Positions 1 to 7,545 of a stretch of DNA of 17,166 nucleotides are shown here, piece by piece. This stretch comes from CAZFAP01 sp964516325 (GTDB lineage Bacteria; Auribacterota; JABMQX01). Position 1 is the stretch's first letter. Each line of letters opens with the position of its first letter. The stretch lies in the NCBI GenBank assembly GCA_964516325.1, contig CAZFAP010000107.1, positions 1-17,166 of the forward strand, in the 5' to 3' direction. Made by a program: the position numbers and the translations under genes. Below the pieces are notes generated by a model, which worked only from the letters and a program-made list of their open reading frames with translations, was not told the DNA's origin and ran no database searches.

Positions 1-1
1 C

Positions 2-385
2 GACTACATAGTCAAGCCATTCAGTCCAAGAGTCCTCCTCGCCAGACTCAAAGCCGTCCTTCGCAGAAAGGCTCAGCAGCCCGTTGACCAATCCTCCGTT
101 TTGAAAATCCACGATCTTGTGATTCACCCCGGACGACGAGAAATACTTGCACGGGGCAAGCCCGTGGACCTTACCTTCACAGAGTTTGAGCTTCTCCACT
201 TTCTTGCCCGAAGGCCGGGCTGGGTGTTCACTCGTTCTCGGATTGTTGACGCCATCCGCGGAGCCGACTACCCCGTGACCGACCGCTCCGTTGACGTTCA
301 GATTGTCGGCCTTCGCAAAAAACTCGGCCCCTCCGGCCACTTCATCGAGACGGTTCGCGGCGTCGGATACAGGTTCAAGGAGTAG
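2..385 (+). CDS. phoB: PhoB/PhoP-type response regulator, 3' end only
   Basis: The gene is cut by the window start; 127 codons are visible from base 2 and stop at TAG 383-385. The first residues, DYIVKPFSP, are the end of a CheY-like receiver domain, with the conserved lysine of the KPF motif at visible residue 5; the phosphorylated aspartate lies upstream of the window. After a linker (visible residues about 22-34) comes an OmpR/PhoB winged-helix DNA-binding domain, recognisable by LTFTEFELLHFLARRPG, the recognition-helix region with RSVDVQIVGLRKKLG, and the C-terminal hairpin ETVRGVGYRF. The TTG at 101 would start only the DNA-binding half and is not the real start. The stop is 3 nt before phoR, so the pair is co-transcribed. 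Placed in the PhoB branch because of the PAS-containing PhoR partner and the adjoining porin and pst genes; by sequence alone other OmpR-family members would fit. Confidence 0.93.
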   Translation, partial: DYIVKPFSPRVLLARLKAVLRRKAQQPVDQSSVLKIHDLVIHPGRREILARGKPVDLTFTEFELLHFLARRPGWVFTRSRIVDAIRGADYPVTDRSVDVQIVGLRKKLGPSGHFIETVRGVGYRFKE

Positions 386-388
386 AAC

Positions 389-2164
389 ATGCGGAAAAAA
401 CGCCTCCTCTGGCAGATTTACCCGTCGTTTCTTCTCATCACAGTTCTTTCCCTGCTGGCACTGTTGTGGCATGCCTCCAAAGACCTGCGCGATTTCTACG
501 AGAAGGAGACGTACCTTAACCTCGAGGCAAGGGCCTGGCTCATCCAGAAGCAGCTCTCCGGGCGTGAGATTCTCTCCAATGAACAAGCCGTAGACAGTCT
601 TTGCAAGGAACTTGGGAAGAAGTCATCCACTCGCATCACCGTTATTCTTCCCTCTGGCAGGGTCATCGGCGACAGCGACGACACCCCTGCCACCATGGAG
701 AATCACGGAGACCGACCCGAAATCATTGATGCCCTCGCTGGCCGCACAGGCACTTCCAAACGACCCAGCCCGACTCTCCAGAGAGACATGCTCTACGTGG
801 GCCTTGCCCTTCGGGAGAACGGAGACATCGTTGGGGTTGTCCGCGCGGCTGTCCCCGTAACCGCCATTGACAACGCCCTGGAAGCCATTCGCATCCGCAT
901 CGCCTTTGTCGGACTCGCCGTGGCTGTTCTCGCGGGCGCCGTGAGCTGGGTTATATCTCGTCGAGTCAGCCGTCCCCTGGAAGAAATGCGCCGCGGCGCA
1001 GAACGTTTCGCACGAGGAGACCTGTCGGGCCGACTATCCGTCTCCGGAGTGGACGAGATAGGCGCGCTCGCCAAAGCTATGAACCAAATGGCCGCTCAGC
1101 TCGACGAGCGCATCCGGACAGTCCTGCGCCAGCGAAACGAACAGGAAGCCGTCCTGTCCAGCATGGTCGAGGGCGTCCTTGCGGTTGACAAGGAGGAACG
1201 GCTCATCATGCTCAACCAGGCCGCATCTTCCCTCCTGGGAGTCAACCCCCACGATACCCTCGGCCGAAGCATACAGGAGGTCGTCAGAAATCACGACCTC
1301 CAGGAGCTTGTCACAAAGGCCCTCTCCGGTCCCGGCCCCCTCGAGGGAGAAATCACATTGCTTCAGGATGGGGAGCGTTTCCTCCATGCCCACGCGGCTG
1401 TCCTGCGCGACGGCCAGGGACGCGACATCGGCGCGGTAATCGTCCTCAACGACATCACCCGCCTCCGGAAACTCGAGAACATCCGGCGCGACTTCGTCGC
1501 CAACGTCTCCCACGAGCTAAGGACGCCCATCACCTCCGTCAGGGGGGCCGTCGAAACTCTTCTCGATGGAGCAATAAACAACCCTCAGGATGCTCGGCGT
1601 TTCCTCAGCATCATCGCAAAGCACGTGGACCGGCTCAACTCCATAGTCGAGGACGTCCTCTCCCTCTCCAGGATCGAGCTGGAAGCCGAAAGAGCGAGGA
1701 TCGCACTTCAGGCCGGCAAACTAAAAGACACCCTGGAGGCCGCCGTTCAGGCCTGTGAAACCAAAGCCGCCGGAAAAAACGTCTCTATCGAGCTGACCTG
1801 TCCTGAAGACCTCGTGGCCAGAATCAATCCCCCACTTCTCGAGGAAGCCGTCGTCAACCTCCTCGATAACGCTATCAAATACAGCGACCCGGGAAAGCCT
1901 GTCCATGTCGCCGCCAGCCAGTCCGATTCCGAAATAACCATCTCCGTCCGCGACCACGGCTGCGGGATCGCAAACGAACATCTTCCCCGCCTATTCGAGC
2001 GCTTCTACCGCGTGGATAAAGGCCGAAGCCCCTCCGAGCGGGGCGGCAGCGGTCTTGGGCTTGCCATCGTCAAGCACATCGCGCAGGCTCACGGCGGCCG
2101 CGTCTCCGTCGAGAGCACCCCCGGGAAGGGAAGCGTCTTCTCCATCCACCTCCCGAAAGCCTGA
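389..2164 (+). CDS. phoR: PhoR-type phosphate-regulon sensor histidine kinase
   Basis: Inner-membrane sensor kinase of 591 residues that would autophosphorylate and transfer phosphate to the upstream PhoB. Order of domains: TM1 about 10-28; extracytoplasmic sensor region about 29-168; TM2 about 170-190; HAMP about 190-243; PAS about 250-355; HisKA with phospho-acceptor H375 in NVSHELRTP; HATPase_c with N box (N494 in LLDNAIKYS), G1 box (D522 in DHGCGIA), F box (LFERFYRVD) and G2 box (GGSGLGLAI, from 552). All catalytic boxes are intact. It is longer than E. coli PhoR (about 430) because of the extracytoplasmic domain, as is common in Gram-positive PhoR and in many non-proteobacterial phyla. 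ATG 389 is preceded by AAGGAG, which overlaps the end of phoB, suggesting translational coupling. A porin and the pst genes follow, supporting the phosphate assignment. Confidence 0.94.
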   Translation: MRKKRLLWQIYPSFLLITVLSLLALLWHASKDLRDFYEKETYLNLEARAWLIQKQLSGREILSNEQAVDSLCKELGKKSSTRITVILPSGRVIGDSDDTPATMENHGDRPEIIDALAGRTGTSKRPSPTLQRDMLYVGLALRENGDIVGVVRAAVPVTAIDNALEAIRIRIAFVGLAVAVLAGAVSWVISRRVSRPLEEMRRGAERFARGDLSGRLSVSGVDEIGALAKAMNQMAAQLDERIRTVLRQRNEQEAVLSSMVEGVLAVDKEERLIMLNQAASSLLGVNPHDTLGRSIQEVVRNHDLQELVTKALSGPGPLEGEITLLQDGERFLHAHAAVLRDGQGRDIGAVIVLNDITRLRKLENIRRDFVANVSHELRTPITSVRGAVETLLDGAINNPQDARRFLSIIAKHVDRLNSIVEDVLSLSRIELEAERARIALQAGKLKDTLEAAVQACETKAAGKNVSIELTCPEDLVARINPPLLEEAVVNLLDNAIKYSDPGKPVHVAASQSDSEITISVRDHGCGIANEHLPRLFERFYRVDKGRSPSERGGSGLGLAIVKHIAQAHGGRVSVESTPGKGSVFSIHLPKA

Positions 2165-2182
2165 GCCAGCCCCCCCAGTCTC

Positions 2183-2200
2183 TTTTAACGAAAATCTAAC
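2183..2200 (+). promoter_or_regulatory. Putative Pho box (two 11-bp-phased repeats) upstream of the porin
   Basis: TTTTAAC at 2183-2189 and ATCTAAC at 2194-2200 are spaced exactly 11 bp, one helical turn, as expected for tandem PhoB-dimer half sites. The first repeat and its next two bases (GA) match the site before pstS. A third repeat at the expected place (2205-2211, CCCTGAT) is poor. A -10-like GATAAT lies at 2209-2214, placing the repeats where a -35 would sit. The site begins 18 nt after the phoR stop. It is assigned from spacing and from its similarity to the second site. Confidence 0.6.
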
Positions 2201-2208
2201 TTGCCCCT

Positions 2209-2214
2209 GATAAT
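2209..2214 (+). promoter_or_regulatory. Possible -10 element of the porin promoter
   Basis: GATAAT matches TATAAT at five of six positions and lies 8 nt after the second Pho-box repeat. No good -35 hexamer stands at the usual spacing, consistent with an activator-dependent promoter. It predicts a leader of about 260 nt before the porin start, or a shorter one before the small ORF at 2277. Confidence 0.35.
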
Positions 2215-2276
2215 CCCCAAACACCCCTCGCCGATATTCCCCGCGAAAACTTCACATTTATCTGGAGGGCATTGCA

Positions 2277-2561
2277 GTGTTTCTCGTTCTGGCGATTCTC
2301 GCTGGTCTCTGGTTCCGGGCGAATGTTGCCTTCGGGAGGTGGCGAGTGTGCCGGCTCTCGGAGAAGCATTGCACCAACGTCGAACCGATGAGGGATTGGG
2401 CAATCCAGGCTTTCCTGAGAGGTACGGCTCTGGTTTGCCTGATCGTCGTAGTGGTCCTGTCAAACTCTTGGAGGGAAACAAACGATGAAATGGACGTGCC
2501 TGACGCTCCTCAGCTTGCTGATGGTGTTCCTGGCTATGCCAGCGCGGCCGCAGCAGACTGA
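2277..2561 (+). CDS. Possible small two-helix membrane protein (94 aa), unrecognised
   Basis: A GTG at 2277 has a good ribosome-binding site, GGAGG at 2264-2268, eight bases upstream. The product would have a hydrophobic segment at residues 2-13 (FLVLAILAGLWF) and another at about 50-62 (TALVCLIVVVVLS), with a basic, cysteine-containing stretch between. It fills most of the 320-nt gap between phoR and the porin and overlaps the porin start by 77 nt in another frame; the last 25 residues are read from porin coding sequence. No family is recognised. It lies just behind the Pho box, so if real it would be the first gene induced with the porin. The overlap and lack of homologue argue for caution; the stretch may instead be a long 5' leader. 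Confidence 0.3.
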   Translation: MFLVLAILAGLWFRANVAFGRWRVCRLSEKHCTNVEPMRDWAIQAFLRGTALVCLIVVVVLSNSWRETNDEMDVPDAPQLADGVPGYASAAAAD

Positions 2562-3945
2562 GCCAACGGAAAGAGAAAAGGAACTCCTCAACAGAATTGA
2601 GGAACTCGAAAAGCGAGTCTGGCAACTCGAAGGCGGACTGAGGGAGAAAGAAGCTGCCGCAAAGGCACCTTCGCCCCTCGAGAAGAGAGTGGGCGATGTC
2701 GAAACACAGGTCAAACGAATTGACCAGGTTGAAGAGCAGCTAAAGAAGGTCGAGGTCAAGGAAGAGAAGCCCGATACATTCCGCGCCTTCTGGAAAGAGG
2801 GCCTGAACTTCGAAACCCCCGACAAGGCGTTCACAATGAAAATCGGTGGCCGCATCCACTTTGACAACGCCTGGACCTCCGGCGATGATGCACTCGTCGA
2901 GGAGGTCGGCGCCTTGAAAGACGGCGTGGAGTTCCGAAGAGCCAGAATCGCTCTCTCCGGCACGATGTACAAAAAGGTCGAATTCAAAACCCAGTACGAC
3001 TTTGCCGGAGGAGGCTTCAAGTACAAGGACGACAAGGACAAAGTTGGAACTTTCAGCGGAGGCCAAGCGAAGTGGAAGGATGTCTATCTTGGCATCGTTG
3101 ACCTCCCCGTCATTGGGAACATCCGGGTTGGACAGTTCTACGAGCCATTTGGCCTGGAGGAACAGACAAGCAGCAACTACATCACTTTCCTGGAGAGGTC
3201 CCTTACCAGCGCGCTTGTCCCCTCTCGCAAAGCCGGGCTTATGTTCCACAACTCCCTGCTCAACGACCGCATGACGTGGGCACTCGGCGTCTTCAAGGGA
3301 AGCGACGACGCCGGGAACCGAATCAGCGACGGTGAGTACAACTTCACAGCTCGTCTAACCGGCTTACCCTGGTACGAAGACAAGGGTCGCCGGTTGCTCC
3401 ACCTTGGCGCCGCATACGGCCGTAGGAACCCTAACGACGACAAGGTGCGATTCAGCGAGCGCCCCGAAGTCCACATCGCTCCGAGGTACGTTGACACCCA
3501 CGACATCACCGACGTGGACGATATGGACCTTATGGGGGCAGAAGCGGCTCTGGTGCTCGGTCCATTCTCCCTGCAAGGCGAATTCATCAATGCCGCCCTG
3601 AACACCGCTGACGGAACCGATCCGGGGTTCTCTGGGTTCTACGCCATGGCGAGTTGGTTCCTCACAGGCGAAAACCGAGCTTACAAGAGCGGGCTTTTCA
3701 GCCGCGTCAAACCGAAGAGGAACTTCGGCGCAGGCGGTCCGGGGGCATGGGAAGTCGCCGCCCGATACTCTCACCTCGACCTCACGGACGAGGAAGTCGA
3801 GGGGGGTGAACTCGACGACATCACCGTCGCCCTGAACTGGTACCTCAATCCGAACACCAGGATTATGTGGAATTATGTCCACGGGGACCTCGACGAGGTT
3901 GGCGCATCGGATACGTTCCAGGTGAGAACTCAGGTTGACTTCTGA
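2485..3945 (+). CDS. OprO/OprP-type phosphate-selective porin
   Basis: Outer-membrane porin of 486 residues for phosphate or polyphosphate uptake. ATG 2485 follows GGAGGG at 2470-2475. Residues 1-20 form a signal peptide (MKWTCLTLLSLLMVFLAMPA). Residues about 26-92 are a highly charged heptad-rich coiled coil (RIEELEKRVWQLE and later KRIDQVEEQLKKVE), frequent in this family before the barrel. The barrel follows from about 108 (KIGGRIHFDN), with features typical of PF07396: GVEFRRARIALSG, the strand FKTQYDF, IRVGQFYEPFGLEEQTS, LERSL and SRKAGLMFH. The protein ends QVRTQVDF, with the C-terminal phenylalanine expected for BAM-dependent assembly. Its place between phoR and pstS, behind a Pho-box-like site, supports a phosphate role. 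Substrate preference (phosphate versus pyrophosphate) cannot be read from the sequence. Confidence 0.9.
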   Translation: MKWTCLTLLSLLMVFLAMPARPQQTEPTEREKELLNRIEELEKRVWQLEGGLREKEAAAKAPSPLEKRVGDVETQVKRIDQVEEQLKKVEVKEEKPDTFRAFWKEGLNFETPDKAFTMKIGGRIHFDNAWTSGDDALVEEVGALKDGVEFRRARIALSGTMYKKVEFKTQYDFAGGGFKYKDDKDKVGTFSGGQAKWKDVYLGIVDLPVIGNIRVGQFYEPFGLEEQTSSNYITFLERSLTSALVPSRKAGLMFHNSLLNDRMTWALGVFKGSDDAGNRISDGEYNFTARLTGLPWYEDKGRRLLHLGAAYGRRNPNDDKVRFSERPEVHIAPRYVDTHDITDVDDMDLMGAEAALVLGPFSLQGEFINAALNTADGTDPGFSGFYAMASWFLTGENRAYKSGLFSRVKPKRNFGAGGPGAWEVAARYSHLDLTDEEVEGGELDDITVALNWYLNPNTRIMWNYVHGDLDEVGASDTFQVRTQVDF

Positions 3946-3971
3946 TTCAACCACGGCTCGCCGTCGTAGTG

Positions 3972-4000
3972 TTTTAACGAGAGCCTAACGGGGTTCTAAC
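3972..4000 (+). promoter_or_regulatory. Putative Pho box (three 11-bp-phased repeats) upstream of pstS
   Basis: Three 7-mers, TTTTAAC (3972-3978), GCCTAAC (3983-3989) and TTCTAAC (3994-4000), each start 11 bp after the previous one. All end in TAAC, with 4-nt spacers. This is the architecture of PhoB operators (7-bp direct repeat plus 4-bp spacer), and it precedes the gene most universally controlled by PhoB. The array ends about 12 nt before a weak -10-like sequence. Three copies here against two before the porin may mean stronger or more sensitive control of pst. Confidence 0.72.
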
Positions 4001-4011
4001 AATCAAATGGT

Positions 4012-4019
4012 TACATAGT
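4012..4019 (+). promoter_or_regulatory. Possible -10 region of the pstS promoter
   Basis: TACATAGT contains two overlapping weak -10 matches (TACATA and CATAGT) about 11-13 nt after the last Pho-box repeat, the spacing expected of a PhoB-activated promoter lacking a -35. Transcription would start near 4025, giving a leader of roughly 110 nt. Confidence 0.35.
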
Positions 4020-4022
4020 TAT

Positions 4023-4049
4023 GGAGAGTGCACGCGGGACTCTCCCGCG
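4023..4049 (+). promoter_or_regulatory. Two overlapping hairpins in the pstS leader
   Basis: GGAGAGT (4023-4029) can pair with ACTCTCC (4039-4045), while CGCGGGA (4033-4039) can pair with TCCCGCG (4043-4049) around a 3-nt loop. The two perfect 7-bp stems share bases and exclude each other; the second is the more stable. The structure lies at or next to the predicted 5' end of the pstS mRNA, where it could protect the transcript or act in control. No T-run follows, so it is not a typical intrinsic terminator. Confidence 0.45.
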
Positions 4050-4135
4050 GCTCTGGCGCCAACGTCCCTGTGCAATTTGACGCCGGAATTTACTGGCAAA
4101 AACGCAACGAACCGCAAAAACAGGAGGATGGAAGT

Positions 4136-4975
4136 ATGAGAAGGCTTGGAAGTCTGGTCCTCAGCGTGGCTTTCGCACTCGCCTTGAGCGCCGCGGGAGC
4201 TTACGCCGAAGGAGAAAAAGCGAACATCGTTATGGACGGTTCGACCACAGTTGGCCCCATTGCCAAGGCGTTCGCCGAATACTATATGGGCAAGCATCCT
4301 GGCGTCAACGTGACCGTCGGCGAGTCAGGCAGCGGCAACGGCGCCAAGAGCCTCATAAACGGGACGTGTAGTATCGCCGACATGTCTCGCTTCATGAAGG
4401 ACACCGAGTTCAAGGCCGCCCTCGAGAAAGGGGTCATGCCCGTCGCTCACGTCGTGGCGATGGACGGAATCGCCATCATCGTCCACCCGACCAACTCGGT
4501 CAAGGCCTTGAGACTTGACCAGGTCCGCGACGTCTACATGGGCAAAATCTCCAACTGGAAGGAACTCGGCGGAGCCGACCGCAAGATTGTCAAGATAAGC
4601 CGCGACACCAATAGCGGCACGTACGAGTGCTTCGAAAGCATGGTCATGAAAGGCGAAAAAATTGCTGCCGACACCGAGTACGTCGGGAGCAACGGAGCGA
4701 TCCGTCAGCGCGTCCAGAGCACACCCGCAGCCATCGGGTACGTGGGGCTGGGCTTTGTTGACCGAACAGTCAAGGCCCTGGACATCAACGGCGTTTATCC
4801 CGACCCCGACACGGTTCGGTCGGGCCGGTATCCCGTATCCAGGCCTCTGTTCATGTTTACAAACGGTTTCCCGCAGCTCGGCAGCCACCTGCACGCGCTC
4901 GTTACACTTCACCTGACAAAGAGAGGACAGGAGATCGTGGAAGCCATAGGATTTGTGCCGGTAACCCAATATTAA
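4136..4975 (+). CDS. pstS: PstS, periplasmic phosphate-binding protein
   Basis: High-affinity phosphate receptor of the Pst ABC transporter, 279 residues. I chose ATG 4136 because AGGAGG (4122-4127) lies eight bases before it and a clear signal peptide follows (MRRLGSLVLSVAFALALSAA, cleavage likely after AYA at residue 24); an upstream in-frame ATG at 4028 would add 36 hydrophilic residues and hide the signal. Phosphate-binding loops are visible: DGSTTV (34-39), ESGSGNG (63-69), D-M-S-R (from 82) and SRDTNSGTYECF (155-166). The family-typical DVYMGKISNWKELGG is at 132-146, and the AAIGYVGLGF segment near 198. Length and motifs fit the compact PstS class of non-enteric bacteria. It is preceded by a triple Pho box and followed at 46 nt by pstC. 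Confidence 0.96.
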   Translation: MRRLGSLVLSVAFALALSAAGAYAEGEKANIVMDGSTTVGPIAKAFAEYYMGKHPGVNVTVGESGSGNGAKSLINGTCSIADMSRFMKDTEFKAALEKGVMPVAHVVAMDGIAIIVHPTNSVKALRLDQVRDVYMGKISNWKELGGADRKIVKISRDTNSGTYECFESMVMKGEKIAADTEYVGSNGAIRQRVQSTPAAIGYVGLGFVDRTVKALDINGVYPDPDTVRSGRYPVSRPLFMFTNGFPQLGSHLHALVTLHLTKRGQEIVEAIGFVPVTQY

Positions 4976-4995
4976 GAGCGCCCCGGCTTCAATCC

Positions 4996-5009
4996 TGTGG
5001 TGGTCCACA
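4996..5009 (+). other. Small stem-loop between pstS and pstC
   Basis: TGTGG and CCACA form a 5-bp stem around the loop TGGT, 20 nt after the pstS stop and 12 nt before the pstC start. Hairpins at this place in pst operons often let the receptor mRNA accumulate over the transporter part. That role is inferred here; the stem is short and could be chance. Confidence 0.25.
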
Positions 5010-5021
5010 AGACTCGGAGCC

Positions 5022-6191
5022 ATGACAGAACACAGATATCTCACGGCCGGACCAACCACCCTCCCCAAAAGCCGGGACCTGTTGCTTGGCAAGAGGGCCA
5101 GCCTGACTAAGAAGGTTGGCTCTCTTGCCGGGCAGGGCATTCTCCTCGCCATCACCTCCGCCTCCGCTCTGGCGGTCTTCTTTATCTTCTATTCCATCGT
5201 CAAGGACGCTCTCCCCTTTTTCCGGCTCCGAGGAATAGGCGAGTTCTTCACGAGCGTCCAGTGGTATCCCTCCGGCAGACCCCCTGTGTTCGGCGCCCTG
5301 GCGATATTCGTCGGCAGCGGACTCGTCACCCTCGGTGCCATCCTCGTCGCCGTTCCGCTCGGCGTATCCGCCGCCGTATGTATGAGCGAAATCCTCCCCT
5401 TCAACCTCCGCCAGCTCATTAAGCCCGTAATCGAAATCCTTGCGGCGATTCCCTCGGTCGCCTACGGTTTCTTCGCCCTGGTGATTTTCGCCCCCCTCCT
5501 TCAGGAACACGGCGGCACAATCCTCTCCGTGGCAATGTTGTTTGTCGGCGTGCCCATTGGAATCGCGATGATTTTCCTGTTAGGAAGCATCGCGGCAAGC
5601 AAAACGCCGTCCCGCCTCCGTCCGGCAGTCAGGACCCTGGCCAGACTTATCGTCGGTGCTTGTGTCCTCCTGGGTCTTCTATGGCTCGGAAGGCTCCTGG
5701 GCAACCTGCAAATATCCAGCGGCACAAACGCCCTCAACGTCTCCGTCATTCTGGGAATCATGGCACTGCCGACCGTCCTGAGCGTATCGGAGGACGCCCT
5801 CCAGGCCATCGGTCGGGAGCTCCGCGAGGCAAGCTATGCCCTCGGCGCCACACGTGCAGAAACCACAGTGAAAGTCCTTCTCCCAGCCGCTAAGAGCGGA
5901 CTGTGTGCGGCCGTCATACTGGGGACAATGCGAGCCGTCGGCGAAACGATGGTGGTGTGGATGGCCTCGGGTAACGCCGCCCAAATCCCTCGCCCGTGGT
6001 TTAACCTTCTGGAGCCGGTTCGCACGATGACCGCCACTATCGCCGGGGATATGGGCGAAGCCGACCAGGTCACCGGCTCCGCACGATACCACGTCCTTTT
6101 TGCCCTGGCACTTTGCCTGCTGGCTTTCTCCTTTGTTTCCAATTTAGTGAGCGAATGGGTCCTTCGGCGGTCAAAATTGGGGAGGGCGTAA
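5022..6191 (+). CDS. pstC: PstC, phosphate ABC transporter permease
   Basis: Inner-membrane permease of the Pst system, 389 residues, longer than E. coli PstC (319). The basic N-terminal tail (about 1-35) is followed by TM1 (about 38-60), then a loop region ending near 92, and further membrane segments about 93-120, 130-158, 165-190, 207-224, 240-255, 290-315 and 357-380. The cytoplasmic EAA coupling loop that contacts PstB is at about 269-290 (EASYALGATRAETTVKVLLPAA), followed by GTMRAVGETMVVWMASG, a PstC hallmark. A family motif AAIPSVAYGF occurs at 141-150. The insertion about 190-235 (AASKTPSRLRP and a following helix) partly explains the extra length. The ATG at 5022 has only a weak ribosome-binding site (CGGAG). 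pstA starts 4 nt after its stop. Confidence 0.95.
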   Translation: MTEHRYLTAGPTTLPKSRDLLLGKRASLTKKVGSLAGQGILLAITSASALAVFFIFYSIVKDALPFFRLRGIGEFFTSVQWYPSGRPPVFGALAIFVGSGLVTLGAILVAVPLGVSAAVCMSEILPFNLRQLIKPVIEILAAIPSVAYGFFALVIFAPLLQEHGGTILSVAMLFVGVPIGIAMIFLLGSIAASKTPSRLRPAVRTLARLIVGACVLLGLLWLGRLLGNLQISSGTNALNVSVILGIMALPTVLSVSEDALQAIGRELREASYALGATRAETTVKVLLPAAKSGLCAAVILGTMRAVGETMVVWMASGNAAQIPRPWFNLLEPVRTMTATIAGDMGEADQVTGSARYHVLFALALCLLAFSFVSNLVSEWVLRRSKLGRA

Positions 6192-6195
6192 GCAG

Positions 6196-7542
6196 ATGCG
6201 ACCAGCCACTCGAAAAATGCTCGATAAGTCCTTTGCAGGACTCGGCATTTCCTCGACCCTCCTGCTCGTCCTTGCCCTCGTCATCGTTCTGGGACCCATC
6301 TTCGTCCGAGGCTCCCGCGCGTTTGTCTTCCAGGCCACTGTCGAGCACCGCAGACTCATGCTCGACAAATTCGGTCGCGGTAACCGCGCCGCCGTCGAGG
6401 CTGAGGTCGCCCGGGCAAAACGTGCCCGCCAGCCCATTTACGACCTCATATCCAGATTTGAGGACGAACTCAGTTCCGGGGATTCCGCGCGCCGTCGCAC
6501 GTACGCCGGCCCCACACGCGAGCTTAAGGACCGCCTTCGCGCCCTCCTTGGTCCTTTCCCGGGCCAACTGAGGCCCGTCCTCCCGCGAGACCAGTATGGC
6601 CAGACCCGGTGGGACCGCGCCCTTCTGAAGCTCCATGACGTGTTATACATTGAGCAATACGATTATTCAGCCCCGTCAAAAATCGGCCGCAGGTTTTTTG
6701 TCCCCCGCGTCAACGATTTCAAGGGTACGTCCCTTGAGCCTGTTTTCGCATACCTGGATAAAAACCTCCAGGGCATGCTCCTTCCCCGCCGGACGGTCTA
6801 CTGGCGATTTCTATTTGACGGGTCTCTCGACGCCCACTTCTTCGGCGGCATCTGGCCCGAGATGCTCGGCACCATTTACCTCACAGTCGGCGCGATGATA
6901 TTTGCCGTCCCCATGGGAGTCATAGCCGCCATATATCTCGTCGAGTACGCGAGTCAGGGACGCCTCATAAGCCTGTTGCGAACGTGCATCAGCACACTGG
7001 CTGGCGTCCCAAGCATCGTCTTTGGGCTTTTTGGTTTGGCTTTCTTTGTCAATGCCCTGCACGTCTCCCGTTCGAAAAGCGTTCTTGCCGGGGCAATGAC
7101 CCTGGCAGTCCTCATCTTGCCCACAGTCATAAAAGCATCCGAGGAAGCTATTCGCTCCGTCCCCTTGCATTACAAGGAAGCCGCCTTGAGCCTCGGCGCC
7201 AGCAAGTGGCGAACCATCGTGACGGTGATTTTGCCGGCGGCCCTTCCGGGCATCCTTACCGGCGTCGTCATCAGCATGGGCAGGGCAGCGGGCGAAACTG
7301 CACCCATAATTTTCACAGCAGCCGTCAGCGTCGGCAAACCGCTGAAGGTCTGGCAGACCCTGACGCAGCCAACTCCGGCACTCCCCTGGAACATCTACAA
7401 CCTCGCCACAGAGCACGAGGCGGTTGACGAGATTCGCCACGTCCAGTACGGCATGGTCTTGACGCTTGTCCTCCTCGTCCTGACACTCAACATCGCCGCC
7501 ATTGTCCTGAGGGCGAGGATTTCACGCAGATTGAAAGGTTAA
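6196..7542 (+). CDS. pstA: PstA, phosphate ABC transporter permease with enlarged N-terminal loop
   Basis: Second permease of the Pst system, 448 residues against about 296 in E. coli. TM1 is at about 17-37; the next membrane helix begins only near 222 (MLGTIYLTVGAMIFAVPMG). The intervening 180 residues are charged and partly helical (about 45-115) and should be periplasmic, comparable in position to the N-terminal extension of long PstA proteins. The conserved core is intact: STLAGVPSIVFGLFGLAFF (266-284), the EAA coupling loop KEAALSLGASKWRTIVTVIL (327-346) and SMGRAAGETAPIIFTA (360-375). The start at 6196 follows a strong GGAGGG (6181-6186). pstB begins 3 nt after the stop, so pstC, pstA and pstB form one tightly packed transcript. 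Confidence 0.95.
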   Translation: MRPATRKMLDKSFAGLGISSTLLLVLALVIVLGPIFVRGSRAFVFQATVEHRRLMLDKFGRGNRAAVEAEVARAKRARQPIYDLISRFEDELSSGDSARRRTYAGPTRELKDRLRALLGPFPGQLRPVLPRDQYGQTRWDRALLKLHDVLYIEQYDYSAPSKIGRRFFVPRVNDFKGTSLEPVFAYLDKNLQGMLLPRRTVYWRFLFDGSLDAHFFGGIWPEMLGTIYLTVGAMIFAVPMGVIAAIYLVEYASQGRLISLLRTCISTLAGVPSIVFGLFGLAFFVNALHVSRSKSVLAGAMTLAVLILPTVIKASEEAIRSVPLHYKEAALSLGASKWRTIVTVILPAALPGILTGVVISMGRAAGETAPIIFTAAVSVGKPLKVWQTLTQPTPALPWNIYNLATEHEAVDEIRHVQYGMVLTLVLLVLTLNIAAIVLRARISRRLKG

Positions 7543-7545
7543 GGT

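Noticed and set aside
101..385. Stand-alone DNA-binding protein starting at TTG 101
   Set aside because: The frame is open to the window start and encodes the KPF end of a receiver domain, so it is the 3' part of a full response regulator.
4028..4135. In-frame upstream extension of pstS from ATG 4028
   Set aside because: It would add 36 hydrophilic residues before a clear signal peptide and would begin inside the leader hairpin; AGGAGG stands at the correct distance from ATG 4136.
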